From: Betaproteobacteria bacterium
Lineage (GTDB): Bacteria; Pseudomonadota; Gammaproteobacteria; Burkholderiales; Usitatibacteraceae
Direction: 5' to 3'
DNA: 64,000 nucleotides
Assembly (NCBI GenBank): GCA_016720855.1
Contig: JADKJU010000003.1
Location: forward strand, 248,001-312,000
The notes under the pieces are model-generated. The model did no database searches and had not been told where the DNA came from. It worked only from the letters and a program-made list of their open reading frames with translations. This document shows positions 51,667-59,959 of this stretch, in pieces. The position numbers were made by a program, and so were the translations under genes. Positions within the stretch are counted from its first letter, which is position 1. The number at the start of each line of letters is the position of its first letter.

Positions 51667-52135
51667 GTTCGATCTCGAAATAGGGCTCGAAGCGCAAGCC
51701 GCGGTCGACATAGCGGGCATCAAGGTAGACCTTCAGGTCGAGGACGTCGGCGATCATCGGCTGCGCGATGACGCCATCGTAAACGAGCGAGCGCGTGCCC
51801 GGAAGGGCGCTTCCGGCCATCAGCGGGCCGCGGGCGCGCCACTCGATCCGCATTCCCGTGGCGCCCCGCAGGCCGGGAACCGAAACCGGGACCACGAGAT
51901 AGATGCGCCCCGTCCTGCTCACGAACCGCGACGTGTTCAGCCGCACTTCGAGGCCGGCCACCTCCGCGACCATCGCGTTGAGTCGTTCGGGGTTGTCGAG
52001 ATCGCCCTGCTCGAACTGCCAGCGCGGCTTCACTTCGACCCGGGCCTTCGGCGAAGCGGAGTCGTCCAGGCGAACGGGAGCACCCAGCGCGGTTCCCGCC
52101 AGCAGCATGAACAACACGAGGGCCATTCGCCTCAT
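51656..52135 (-). CDS. Secreted beta-rich protein of the pilin-like locus, unknown family
   Basis: 159 aa with a signal peptide ending ALGAP near residue 19. The body is predicted beta-rich: VEVKPRWQFEQGDLDNPERL, YLVVPVSVPGLRGATGMRIEWR, and the end ARYVDRGLRFEPYFEIELAP. No Cys and no known domain are recognised. Its ATG overlaps the stop of the broken subunit gene upstream, and its end overlaps the chaperone start, so it is translated within the operon. It could be a minor subunit or adaptor of the surface structure; this rests only on context. Confidence 0.7.
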   Translation of the reverse strand: MRRMALVLFMLLAGTALGAPVRLDDSASPKARVEVKPRWQFEQGDLDNPERLNAMVAEVAGLEVRLNTSRFVSRTGRIYLVVPVSVPGLRGATGMRIEWRARGPLMAGSALPGTRSLVYDGVIAQPMIADVLDLKVYLDARYVDRGLRFEPYFEIELAP

Positions 52136-52703
52136 GGCATCTGCAGCGAGTACGTGAGCTGCCCCGAGTAAGTGCCCGGGGGATAGATCGTCGCGTTGGC
52201 GAACTGGAACAGGAGGCAGACGCGGATCTCGCTCGACGTCGAAACGGACAGCAATGGCTGGGAAGTCGAGCCCGTGAAGGCGCCGGAGGCGAGTTCCGTC
52301 CCCCGCTCGTGATCCAGCTGAAGTCGGTGAACGGAATCATGTTTGCACCCGACGCCACACCGCCCGACGAGTTCACCGTGAGCGACGCTGTTCGGGGTGC
52401 GGCCGCCGTCGAGCGCGCCCGGGCCCAGAGCATCACATTGTTGGCCGGGCATGCCACTCCGAAGTTGGGGGCCTGCGCGCTCCCGGCCGCCGCGTTCGTG
52501 GTTCCGGAAACGGGTGCGCCCGTGCCGGCCGAGGCTGCGACCACGTTGAAGGAAACCTGGCTGATCCTGTTTCCCGTGGCCCCGACGCGGAGCGCGATCT
52601 GGGGCGCCGCGTCGCCGATCACGACAGTGATGGCAGTGGCGGGAAGCACCGCCAAAGTGAGGGCGGCCGCGCTCGTCGCGACAACCAGACGCATTCGGCT
52701 CAT
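52132..52703 (-). pseudogene. Pilin-like subunit gene broken by a one-base frameshift at a G run
   Basis: From the ATG at 52703 the frame encodes a signal peptide (LVVATSAAALTLAVLPATA) and a beta-rich domain (IALRVGATGNRISQVSFNVV) as far as FTDFSWITS. There a run of five G (52304-52300 on the minus strand) shifts the frame. The second frame continues GTELASGAFTGSTSQPLL to a normal family end, PGTYSGQLTYSLQMP. Adding one G joins the two halves exactly (SGGTELASG). Either the gene is off in this genome, or the base is missing from the assembly. Two Cys may form a disulfide. Confidence 0.8.
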
Positions 52704-53302
52704 GGCATGGCCGCGGTGTAGGTCACTCGCCCGCCGCGGGCGGCAGACCCTCCATACGACCCCGCACTGGGAAGGATCTGGTTGAGGTAGGCGAAGCTCC
52801 ACACCGCGGCTCGCTTGGTGACCAGCGAGGAGCTCAGCGCCGGTTGAGAGGTCGTGCCCCCGGCGTTGGTGAGCAGCGGCGCGGGCAGTTGCGGATCGCT
52901 GGTCGTCGTGGCGATCTGGTCGTAGCTGATGCGACCGTCGGCGGCCCTGCCTGTGCCGATGCCCAGGCCACCACTCGAGTTCGTGGCGGTGATCGTCACC
53001 TGACCATTGTTGCCCGCAACCTCGACGTTGAGGGCGGATCCCCCGCCCGTGTCTCCTCCGGTCGCGGCAATCGCGGTGCTGTCGCCCACATTTGCGACCG
53101 GCACGGCGAACGTGAGCGTGTTGATGGTGGCACCTGCCGTCCCGACGCGGAAACGCAGGAAGGCCGGGTAAACGATGCGGAAATTGAGGCGCGCATCGAC
53201 AGCGTATGGCGCCGTGGTATCCGTGGCCGGCTGTTCCGCGAGCGCGCCGCCTGCGATGGCAAGAGCGCCGCTCGAGAGAAGGAGAATCGGGAACCGGTCC
53301 AT
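52700..53302 (-). CDS. Secreted pilin-like subunit (minor)
   Basis: 200 aa from an ATG at 53302. The signal peptide ends GGALA. The mature protein shares its plan with the gene upstream: LNFRIVYPAFLRFRVGTAGATINTLTFAVPVANVGD, then NVEVAGNNGQVTITATNSSGGLGIGTG and ISYDQIATTTSDPQLPAPLL, ending GSAARGGRVTYTAAMP. This suggests tandem duplication. It has no Cys. A hairpin between the two genes may lower its expression relative to the first gene. Its stop overlaps the start of the frameshifted subunit gene. The family is not one recognised with certainty. Confidence 0.75.
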   Translation of the reverse strand: MDRFPILLLSSGALAIAGGALAEQPATDTTAPYAVDARLNFRIVYPAFLRFRVGTAGATINTLTFAVPVANVGDSTAIAATGGDTGGGSALNVEVAGNNGQVTITATNSSGGLGIGTGRAADGRISYDQIATTTSDPQLPAPLLTNAGGTTSQPALSSSLVTKRAAVWSFAYLNQILPSAGSYGGSAARGGRVTYTAAMP

Positions 53303-53323
53303 CCGCCTATTCTCACATGCAAA

Positions 53324-53344
53324 GGGGCGCGAAAATCGCGCCCC
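53324..53344 (-). terminator. Hairpin between the two pilin-like genes (attenuator or terminator)
   Basis: GGGGCGCG and CGCGCCCC form a perfect 8-bp stem around an AAAAT loop, followed on the minus strand by TTTGC. It lies 26 bp past the stop of the first subunit gene. It probably acts as a partial terminator or mRNA-stabilising hairpin that raises the first gene over the rest. Confidence 0.65.
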
Positions 53345-53370
53345 TTGTCGCTGCGGTTCGCGTTTCAGGC

Positions 53371-53991
53371 TTACGGCATCGTGGCGGTGTACGTGGCGAC
53401 GCCCGTGTACGAGCCGGCCGACGGCGTCGTGGCGTTGAGGTAGGAGTACGTCCACGTGGCTGCGCGGTTGGTCACCTTGCCGGCACCGGCGGCGCCGCCA
53501 CCGAGTGCGGCGTTCACGTTCGGGATCGCCGCGTTCGCGAGGACCGGGGCGGGAAGGTTGGCCGCGTCGCTCGACGTGGTCGTGATCTGGTTGTAGTTGA
53601 TGTAGCCGTCGGTCGCGGTGCCGGTACCCAGGCCCAGCGCGCTCGCCACGGCGGTCGAGATCACCACCTGACCGTTGTTGCCGCGCACCACGACGTTCAC
53701 CCCGGGGCCTCCAGCAGCCGGCGCAGTGCCGCCGGTAGGTGCCACGGCGGTTGCGTTGCCCACGTTCGCAGCGGGCACCGCAAAGGTCATCGTGTTCGTC
53801 GAACCCACGTTGCCTACCTGGAAGTACAGGAACGCGGGGATCGTGATCGCGAAGTTGACCGGGGCGGCCACGGTCCGGGGGCCGACGGCGGCCGTGTTTG
53901 TGCCGGAAGCCGCGTATGCGGTACCAACCATCGCGCTGCTCGCCACCACCGCCGCCGCTACCAGGGTCCTGAGGTTCAGATTCGCTTTCAT
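53371..53991 (-). CDS. Secreted pilin-like subunit (probable major)
   Basis: 206 aa. The signal peptide ends GTAYA. The mature protein is Ala/Gly/Thr/Val-rich and beta-rich, without Cys: VNFAITIPAFLYFQVGNVGSTNTMTFAVPAANVGNATAV, VNVVVRGNNGQVVISTAVA, TATDGYINYNQITTT, and the end SAGSYTGVATYTATMP. It resembles chaperone-assembled fimbrial or spore-coat-U-like subunits only in general design. As the first gene of the operon, with an ordered upstream region and a hairpin after it, it is the best candidate for the main structural subunit. Confidence 0.78.
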   Translation of the reverse strand: MKANLNLRTLVAAAVVASSAMVGTAYAASGTNTAAVGPRTVAAPVNFAITIPAFLYFQVGNVGSTNTMTFAVPAANVGNATAVAPTGGTAPAAGGPGVNVVVRGNNGQVVISTAVASALGLGTGTATDGYINYNQITTTSSDAANLPAPVLANAAIPNVNAALGGGAAGAGKVTNRAATWTYSYLNATTPSAGSYTGVATYTATMP

Positions 53992-54145
53992 TTCATTGCT
54001 CCGTTCGTCGTAGGTTGATCCACCGGATTGGAGGGCTTCTTTCTCGCTTCACCGGGTCTTGTCTAGCCGGCGATGCCCTCTTCCATGGGACCCATTGGAC
54101 GCTTCCGAGAGCCGGAACTCTGTGCAAAGCCTCACACAACCTCAT

Positions 54146-54176
54146 GTTTTGCATGGGGTTTATCGAGGTTTTGCAT
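54146..54176 (-). promoter_or_regulatory. Paired ATGCAAAAC direct repeats upstream of the pilin-like operon
   Basis: ATGCAAAAC occurs twice on the minus strand (54154-54146 and 54176-54168), offset by 22 bp, about two helical turns. It lies roughly 155-185 bp before the start of the first subunit gene. Two copies on the same helix face suggest a regulator site, though no known consensus was recognised. Confidence 0.4.
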
Positions 54177-54234
54177 TTCAGCCGTAATGAAACGCCGCCG
54201 GACGGGGCCGATGTTGTGAACCGCTTCGCTATTC

Positions 54235-54699
54235 CTACGTCCCCGCGGAATATCCCAGCTGGCGCCAGGACTCGAAGACGGCAACGGCGACGGCGTTGGA
54301 CAGATTGAGGCTTCGGTTTCCCTCCACCATCGGAATCCGGACGCGGCAATCGGCGGAAAAGGAGGCCAGGACATCGGCGGACAGCCCGCTCGTCTCCGGT
54401 CCGAAGACAAGAACGTCGTCCTGCTGGAACGAGAGGTTATCCATACGCTTGCCTCCCCGGGTCGTGAACGCGAGCAGCCGCCTCGGACCCAGCGCTGCAA
54501 GGCACGCGCCCCAGTCGGGGTGCACCGTGACGTTCGCCATCTCGCGGTAGTCGAGCCCCGCGCGCTTCAACTGCCGGTCGTCCATCGAAAAGCCCAGGGG
54601 CTTCACGAGGTGCAGCGGCGTGCCGGTGTTTGCGCACAGCCGGATCACGTTGCCGGCGTTCGGGGGGATTTCGGGATGAACGAGAACGACATCGACCAT
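54235..54699 (-). CDS. trmL: tRNA (cytidine(34)-2'-O)-methyltransferase TrmL
   Basis: 154 aa from an ATG at 54699 with GGGAGG upstream. The SPOUT knot motifs are typical of TrmL: VVLVHPEIPPNAGNVIRLCANTG, HLVKPLGFSMDDRQLKRAGLDY, LVFGPETSGL and the C-terminal IPMVEGNRSLNLSNAVAVAVFE. It methylates the ribose of the wobble base in leucine tRNAs. It follows comF by 4 bp on the same strand. Confidence 0.95.
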   Translation of the reverse strand: MVDVVLVHPEIPPNAGNVIRLCANTGTPLHLVKPLGFSMDDRQLKRAGLDYREMANVTVHPDWGACLAALGPRRLLAFTTRGGKRMDNLSFQQDDVLVFGPETSGLSADVLASFSADCRVRIPMVEGNRSLNLSNAVAVAVFESWRQLGYSAGT

Positions 54700-54703
54700 G
54701 GCC

Positions 54704-55465
54704 TTACCTCCCGATCGGCGGCTCGGGCGTGCGCGCCACGACCCATCCGGAGAAACGAACCGCACCGGCCGCCTTGAGGACACCCGCCAGCGCGGACAAG
54801 GTGGTGCCGGTCGTCATCACATCGTCCACGACCGCGACCGTCATCCCGTCCAGCCGGCGCCGAACGGCGAAGGCTCCGTGCAAGTTGCGCCTCCTGGCCG
54901 TCCTGTCCAGTCCCGACTGTGGCGCCGTGTGACGGATCTTTGCGAGCACCCGCGACTCCACGGGAATGCCGAGATTTGCCCCGACCCGGCGGGCCAGCAG
55001 CAGCGCCGGATTGAATCCGCGCTCCCGCAACCGCGCCGACGACGCAGGCGAAGCCAGGATCAGGTCCGGCCTCGGGGCCTTTTCCACGGCCCTTGCCAAA
55101 GCATCGCCCAGGTAAGCACCCGTCGCCAGGTCGGACGAGAACTTGAACCGGCGAACGAGGCGGTCGATCGGGAATCGATAGTCGAAGGCGGTCACCACGT
55201 CGTCGAAGGCGGGCGGGTTCCGGAGGCACTCTCCGCACCACCCGTCATGGAGCAGGGGAATTGCGCAGCGCAGACAGATTCCTTCCGATCTCGCTAGCAA
55301 GCGCTCACAATTATTGCATACCAAAGCCCGCCCGGCAGGCTCGAGGCAGAGCACGCAATCCGACGGCCACAGCGGTCCGAGCAGGCCTTGGGTGCCTGTT
55401 ATTTGGGCGGCTGTGCGGAACCCGTCGATGAGCCGTTTGACAGACCGGATATTCTCTATAATCAT
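54704..55465 (-). CDS. comF: ComF family phosphoribosyltransferase-like protein
   Basis: 253 aa from an ATG at 55465 (MIIENIRSVKRL). An N-terminal zinc ribbon has CVLC and C..C pairs (SDCVLCLEPAGRALVCNNCERLL, then CLRCAIPLLHDGWCGEC). The C-terminal PRTase fold holds the PRPP loop VAVVDDVMTTGTTLSALAGVLK. ComF proteins are needed for DNA uptake in competent bacteria, though their chemistry is unclear. It is divergent from bioB (42-bp gap) and starts the comF-trmL pair. Longer upstream readings run antisense to bioB and are rejected. Confidence 0.9.
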   Translation of the reverse strand: MIIENIRSVKRLIDGFRTAAQITGTQGLLGPLWPSDCVLCLEPAGRALVCNNCERLLARSEGICLRCAIPLLHDGWCGECLRNPPAFDDVVTAFDYRFPIDRLVRRFKFSSDLATGAYLGDALARAVEKAPRPDLILASPASSARLRERGFNPALLLARRVGANLGIPVESRVLAKIRHTAPQSGLDRTARRRNLHGAFAVRRRLDGMTVAVVDDVMTTGTTLSALAGVLKAAGAVRFSGWVVARTPEPPIGR

Positions 55466-55507
55466 CAGCAACTTACCAACCACGGCCGACCTCCCTTGGA
55501 CCAGATC

Positions 55508-56467
55508 GTGCAACTCGCCCCCCCGACGAACCCCCGGACCCGTTCCCTGCGTGACGAAGCGCGGGCCCTCCTCGACCTTCCCTTCAACGATCTGCTCTAC
55601 AAAGCGCAGACAGTGCACCGGGAAAATTTCGATCCCAACCGCATCCAGCGCTCCACGCTCCTGTCCATCAAGACCGGCGGCTGCCCCGAGGACTGCGGCT
55701 ATTGCCCGCAATCGGCCCGGTACGCGACGGGCGTGGAGAGCGAGGCGATGCTTGCGCTGCAGGAAGTCGTGAGCACCGCGAGGGCAGCGAAAGCGAACGG
55801 GGCCACCCGCTTCTGCATGGGCGCGGCGTGGCGCGGACCGAAGGCCCGCGATCTCGAGCCGGTGCTCGACATGGTGCGCGAGGTGAAGAAGCTCGGCCTC
55901 GAAACCTGCTGCACCCTCGGCATGCTGAAAGAGGGGCAGGCGGAGCAGCTTCGCGAGGCGGGCCTCGACTACTACAACCACAACCTCGACACCGCGCCCG
56001 AATTCTACGGGGAGGTGATCACGACGCGCGATTACCAGGACCGGCTGGATACGCTGGATCGCGTGCGCAACGCGGGCATGCATGTGTGCTGCGGCGGCAT
56101 CGTCGGCATGGGCGAATCGCGCGATTCGCGCGCCGGCCTCCTCGCGCAACTGGCCAGCCTGGACCCGCCGCCCGAATCGGTGCCGATCAACCAGCTCGTG
56201 CAGGTGGAAGGCACGCCGCTCGCGGGAACCGAAGCGCTGCCGTGGACTGAATTCGTCCGCACTGTCGCCGCGGCGCGCATCCTCATGCCGAAGAGTTTCG
56301 TCAGGCTCTCGGCCGGCCGCACGCAGATGCACGAGGCGGTGCAGGCACTCTGTTTTCTCGCCGGGGCCAACTCGATCTTCTACGGCGAGAAGCTCCTCAC
56401 GACCGGGAATCCGGACGTCGCGCGGGACGACGCGCTTTTCGATGCGCTCGGCCTCATGGCCGGTTGA
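55508..56467 (+). CDS. bioB: Biotin synthase
   Basis: About 319 aa from a GTG at 55508. TTG codons at 55496 and 55388 are possible, and the start is uncertain because no clear ribosome site is seen. The radical-SAM cluster CPEDCGYCPQS and the [2Fe-2S] ligands in RFCMGAAWR and LETCCTLGM are intact, as is YNHNLDTAPEFYGEVITTR. It inserts sulfur into dethiobiotin. It heads the bioB-F-H-C-D operon. A TATAAT at 55457 with a TTGACA 14 bp upstream may be its promoter, though the spacing is short. Confidence 0.94.
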   Translation: MQLAPPTNPRTRSLRDEARALLDLPFNDLLYKAQTVHRENFDPNRIQRSTLLSIKTGGCPEDCGYCPQSARYATGVESEAMLALQEVVSTARAAKANGATRFCMGAAWRGPKARDLEPVLDMVREVKKLGLETCCTLGMLKEGQAEQLREAGLDYYNHNLDTAPEFYGEVITTRDYQDRLDTLDRVRNAGMHVCCGGIVGMGESRDSRAGLLAQLASLDPPPESVPINQLVQVEGTPLAGTEALPWTEFVRTVAAARILMPKSFVRLSAGRTQMHEAVQALCFLAGANSIFYGEKLLTTGNPDVARDDALFDALGLMAG

Positions 56468-56474
56468 GGCGGGA

Positions 56475-57647
56475 GTGAACGCCGCGGGACTCCCTGCCCT
56501 CGAGCAGGCGCTGGATGATCTCGGCCACGACGGGCTCCTGCGCGTCCGGCGCGTGCTCGATTCGCCGCAGGGTCCGATCGTGACCGAAGGCGGAAGGAAG
56601 CTCGCCAACTTCGCCTCCAACGATTATCTCGGCCTCGCCAACCATCCGCGCATTCGCGAGGCGGCGCATCGGTCGATCGACGCGTTCGGGTTTGGCGCTG
56701 GCGCCTCACCCATCGTCATCGGACACTCGCGTCTTCACGAGGAGGCCGAGGCGGCCTTCGCACGCTTCACCCGCCTGCCGCGCGCCCTCCTCTTCCCCAG
56801 CGGTTACGCCGCCAACCTCGGCATCCTCACCGCGCTCGCGGATCGCACCTCCGCGATCTTCGCCGACCGGCTGAACCACGCGTGCCTCAATGACGGAGCC
56901 CTCCTTTCGCGCGCCGCCTTGCATCGCTATCCGCATGGCGACCTCGAGACGCTCGGGGCGATGCTCGCGCAATCGAAGGCCGCGATCCGCGTGATCGCGA
57001 CGGATACCGTTTTCAGCATGGATGGCGACATCGCGCCGCTTCCCGCCCTGCTTTCGCTGGCCGAGCGCCACGATGCCTGGCTTGTCCTCGACGACGCGCA
57101 TGGCATCGGCGTGCTGGGGGGCGGACGCGGCGCGCTCGCGCACTTCGGACTGGCCTCGCCGCGCATCGTTTACATGGCCACTCTCGGCAAGGCCCTGGGC
57201 GGCTACGGGGCCTTCGTGTCGGGCGAGGAGACCGTTGTCGAATGGCTGATTCAGCGGGCACGGACCTACCTGTTCTCGACGGCGCTGCCGCCCGCCGCCG
57301 CCGCCGTTGCGACGACGGCCCTGGCCGTCATCGGGGACGATCCGGGAATCGTGACGGCGCTGGCCGACCGCATCGACGACTTCCGCCGCGCGTGCGATGC
57401 CCAGGGCATCGCCACGAATTCATCGACCGCAATCCAGCCGGTCATCGTCGGCCGCTCAGTGCGCGCGGTCGAGCTCTCCGCAAACCTGCGCGAGCTCGGC
57501 CAGCTCGTCCCCGCGATCCGGCCGCCGACGGTGCCGGAAGGCACGGCGCGGCTTCGCGTATCGCTCTCGGCGGCACACACGCGGGAGCAGGTCGTTGCAC
57601 TGGCCGCGGCGCTGGGCAAGGTGCTCGCGCATGGCGCTGCACGTTGA
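56475..57647 (+). CDS. bioF: 8-amino-7-oxononanoate synthase
   Basis: 390 aa from a GTG at 56475 with GAGGCGGGA upstream. It is a PLP enzyme of the alpha-oxoamine synthase family: ASNDYLGLANHPRIREAA, GAGASPIVIGHSRLHEEAE, VLDDAHGIGVLGGGRGAL and the PLP-Lys region YMATLGKALGGYGAF. It condenses pimeloyl-ACP (or CoA) with alanine. It lies 7 bp after bioB and overlaps bioH by 17 bp. Confidence 0.95.
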   Translation: MNAAGLPALEQALDDLGHDGLLRVRRVLDSPQGPIVTEGGRKLANFASNDYLGLANHPRIREAAHRSIDAFGFGAGASPIVIGHSRLHEEAEAAFARFTRLPRALLFPSGYAANLGILTALADRTSAIFADRLNHACLNDGALLSRAALHRYPHGDLETLGAMLAQSKAAIRVIATDTVFSMDGDIAPLPALLSLAERHDAWLVLDDAHGIGVLGGGRGALAHFGLASPRIVYMATLGKALGGYGAFVSGEETVVEWLIQRARTYLFSTALPPAAAAVATTALAVIGDDPGIVTALADRIDDFRRACDAQGIATNSSTAIQPVIVGRSVRAVELSANLRELGQLVPAIRPPTVPEGTARLRVSLSAAHTREQVVALAAALGKVLAHGAAR

Positions 57648-58392
57648 ACGCCTCGGCAGCGGGCCCGACCTCGTCATGCTGCACGGGTGGGGGCTGCATG
57701 GCGGCGTGTGGGACGCGCTGGCTTCGAGTCTCGCCGGATCGTTTCGCCTTCACCTCGTGGATCTGCCGGGCCACGGTCATTCGCGGGGCGTCCCCTTGGC
57801 CGGCCTCGACGCCGTCGTCGATGCCGTGGCGGATTCGACACCCGAGGCAGCGATCGTCTGCGGCTGGTCCCTGGGCGGGCTGGTGGCCCTGCGGCTCGCC
57901 ACACGCCATCCTTCGCGCGCAAGGACCCTGGCCCTCGTGAGCACCACGCCCTGCTTCGCGCAGCGCGAAGGCTGGCCGCATGCCATGGCCCGCGAGACGC
58001 TGGAAGCCTTCGCGGAAGGCCTGCGCGCCGAACCCGCGAGGACCATCCGGAGTTTCGTGAACCTCAGTGCCCTCGGCGGCCCGCACGCGCGCGAGCGCAT
58101 GCGGGAACTCGCCGCGCTGCTACTCGAACGCGGCGCGCCATCCGTCGAAACGCTGGCCGCGGGACTGGGCGTCCTTCGCGACACCGACCTTCGCGAGGAG
58201 GTCGGCGCCATCGACCGGCCCGCCCTGGTGATCCACGGCGGCCGCGATGCGCTCGCGCCGGTGGGCGCGGGGCGCTGGCTCGCCGGCGCGATTCCCCATG
58301 CCCGCTTCGTGGAAATCGCGGATGCCGCGCACCTGCCCTTTGCCAGCCATGCCGGCACGGTGGCGAAAGCGCTGGAGACCCTGCATGGATGA
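57631..58392 (+). CDS. bioH: Pimeloyl-ACP methyl ester carboxylesterase BioH
   Basis: 253 aa. It is an alpha/beta hydrolase with MLHGWGLHGGVWD, the nucleophile motif CGWSLGGLVAL, and a C-terminal IADAAHLPFASH with the catalytic His. The Asp is in HGGRDALAP. Cleaving the methyl ester of pimeloyl-ACP ends the BioC-BioH route. It overlaps bioF by 17 bp and bioC by 8 bp, so translation is coupled. Context makes BioH much more likely than a general esterase. Confidence 0.93.
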   Translation: MALHVERLGSGPDLVMLHGWGLHGGVWDALASSLAGSFRLHLVDLPGHGHSRGVPLAGLDAVVDAVADSTPEAAIVCGWSLGGLVALRLATRHPSRARTLALVSTTPCFAQREGWPHAMARETLEAFAEGLRAEPARTIRSFVNLSALGGPHARERMRELAALLLERGAPSVETLAAGLGVLRDTDLREEVGAIDRPALVIHGGRDALAPVGAGRWLAGAIPHARFVEIADAAHLPFASHAGTVAKALETLHG

Positions 58393-59260
58393 GGCGATGC
58401 TCCCGGTGAAGCGGGACGTGCGCCGGGCTTTCGAGCGGGCTGCGCGAACCTACGACGAGGCCGCGGTGCTGCAACGCGAGGTGTGCGCGCGCCTGCTCGA
58501 GCACCTGGACCCCATCCGCCTCGCCCCTCGCCGCGCAGTCGATCTCGGCTGCGGCACGGGCCATGCGTTCGACGCGCTGGCGAAGCGCTTCCCGGCCGCC
58601 GCGCTGGTCGGCCTCGATATCGCGCCTTCCATGCTCGCCCGCGCGCGGAACCGGTCCCCGTGGTGGCAGCGCATGCTCGGTTCGCAACACGCTGCGCTGG
58701 TGTGCGCGGATGCGGAGAGCCTGCCGCTTGCCAACGCGTCCGTCGATCTTGTCTTCTCCAACCTCGCGCTGCAATGGTGCGAGCCCTCTCGCGTTTTCGC
58801 GGAAGCCGCGCGCTGCCTGTCGGCCGGGGGGCTGATGATCTTCTCGACGTTCGGGCCGGACACCCTCAGGGAACTGCGTTCAGCCTTTGCCGAGGCCGAC
58901 GGCGCGCCGCACGTGAACCGCTTCATCGACATGCACGACCTGGGTGATGCGCTCGTGCACGCCGGTTTCGCCGATCCGGTGATGGAAATGGAGACCATCA
59001 CCCTCGAGTACGACGCCGCCCTCGCGGTCGCTCGAGACCTGAAGGCGATCGGCGCGGTGAACTCCCTGCCCTCGCGCTCCCGCGGGTTGCCGGGGCGCGA
59101 GCGCTGGCGCCGCATGACCGAAGCCTACGAGCGCTTCCGCCGCGACGGGTTGCTGCCGGCGACCTGGGAGGTGATCTACGGCCACGCGTGGAAGGTCCCG
59201 CCCAGGCACCTGGCGGACGGCCGGCAGGTGATCGACTTCGCGACGAAGGCGCGGCGATGA
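58385..59260 (+). CDS. bioC: Malonyl-ACP O-methyltransferase BioC
   Basis: 291 aa. The N-terminus RDVRRAFERAARTYDEAAVLQREVC matches BioC. The SAM site AVDLGCGTGHAFDALAKRFP, the ALVGLDIAPSMLARA loop and VFSNLALQWCEP are clear. It methylates malonyl-ACP so that fatty-acid synthesis can build pimelate. It overlaps bioH and bioD by 8 and 4 bp. Confidence 0.94.
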   Translation: MDEAMLPVKRDVRRAFERAARTYDEAAVLQREVCARLLEHLDPIRLAPRRAVDLGCGTGHAFDALAKRFPAAALVGLDIAPSMLARARNRSPWWQRMLGSQHAALVCADAESLPLANASVDLVFSNLALQWCEPSRVFAEAARCLSAGGLMIFSTFGPDTLRELRSAFAEADGAPHVNRFIDMHDLGDALVHAGFADPVMEMETITLEYDAALAVARDLKAIGAVNSLPSRSRGLPGRERWRRMTEAYERFRRDGLLPATWEVIYGHAWKVPPRHLADGRQVIDFATKARR

Positions 59261-59940
59261 CCCGCGGCATTTTCGTGACGGGTACGGACACCGGCGTCGG
59301 GAAGACGCTGGCGGCGTGCGCCCTCGTGCACGCCTTGCGATCGCGCGGCCTGCGCGTTGCGCCGATGAAGCCCGTGGCGGCCGGCGCGGTGTTGCGCAAC
59401 GGCGTGTGGGCCAACGAAGACACGCTCGCGCTCGCCGACGCGGCCGGGACCGATGCGCCCACGCTTGATGCGATCACGCCGATCCTGCTTCGCGAGCCCA
59501 TCGCGCCGCACATCGCCGCCGCCCGCGAGGGCCGGACCATCGACCTCGCCCTGCTGGTGGAGGCCCACCGCCGCCTCGCAGCGCAAGCCGATTTCACCGT
59601 GGTGGAAGGGGTGGGCGGATTTCTCGTCCCCCTGGGACCTTCGCTCGACACCCGGAACCTCGCGAGCGGTCTGGGCCTTCCCGTCGTCCTCGTCGTGGGC
59701 CTGCGGCTGGGTTGCCTCAACCATGCCCTGCTCACCGCCGGATCGATCGAGCGCACGAGGCTTCCGTTCGCCGGCTGGATCGCCAACGCGATCGACCCGG
59801 ACATGAAGGGGGCGGACGAGAACATCGTTGCCCTGGCGGAAAGGCTGCCGGCACCCCTGATCGGCCGCCTCCCCTTCTTGCCGGGCGCCGACGCGCGCGA
59901 ACTCGCCGCACGCCTCGACGTGTCGACCCTGCTGCAATAG
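59257..59940 (+). CDS. bioD: Dethiobiotin synthetase
   Basis: 227 aa. The P-loop GTDTGVGKTLAACALV, the KPVAAGA motif and VVEGVGGFLVPLG define BioD. It closes the ureido ring of dethiobiotin from diaminopelargonate, CO2 and ATP. Its ATG overlaps the bioC stop in ATGA. It is the last gene of the bio run; bioA, which makes its substrate, is not in the window. Confidence 0.95.
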   Translation: MTRGIFVTGTDTGVGKTLAACALVHALRSRGLRVAPMKPVAAGAVLRNGVWANEDTLALADAAGTDAPTLDAITPILLREPIAPHIAAAREGRTIDLALLVEAHRRLAAQADFTVVEGVGGFLVPLGPSLDTRNLASGLGLPVVLVVGLRLGCLNHALLTAGSIERTRLPFAGWIANAIDPDMKGADENIVALAERLPAPLIGRLPFLPGADARELAARLDVSTLLQ

Positions 59941-59959
59941 GAAAGGGGAGAGTTCCTCT

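Noticed and set aside
55437..55462. Sigma-70 promoter TTGACA/TATAAT for bioB
   Set aside because: The hexamers are perfect but separated by only 14 bp. It is kept as a remark under bioB rather than as a feature.
54704..56620. A 638-residue version of ComF
   Set aside because: The upstream 385 codons are antisense to bioB and bioF; the zinc ribbon and PRTase fold are contained in the last 253 residues.
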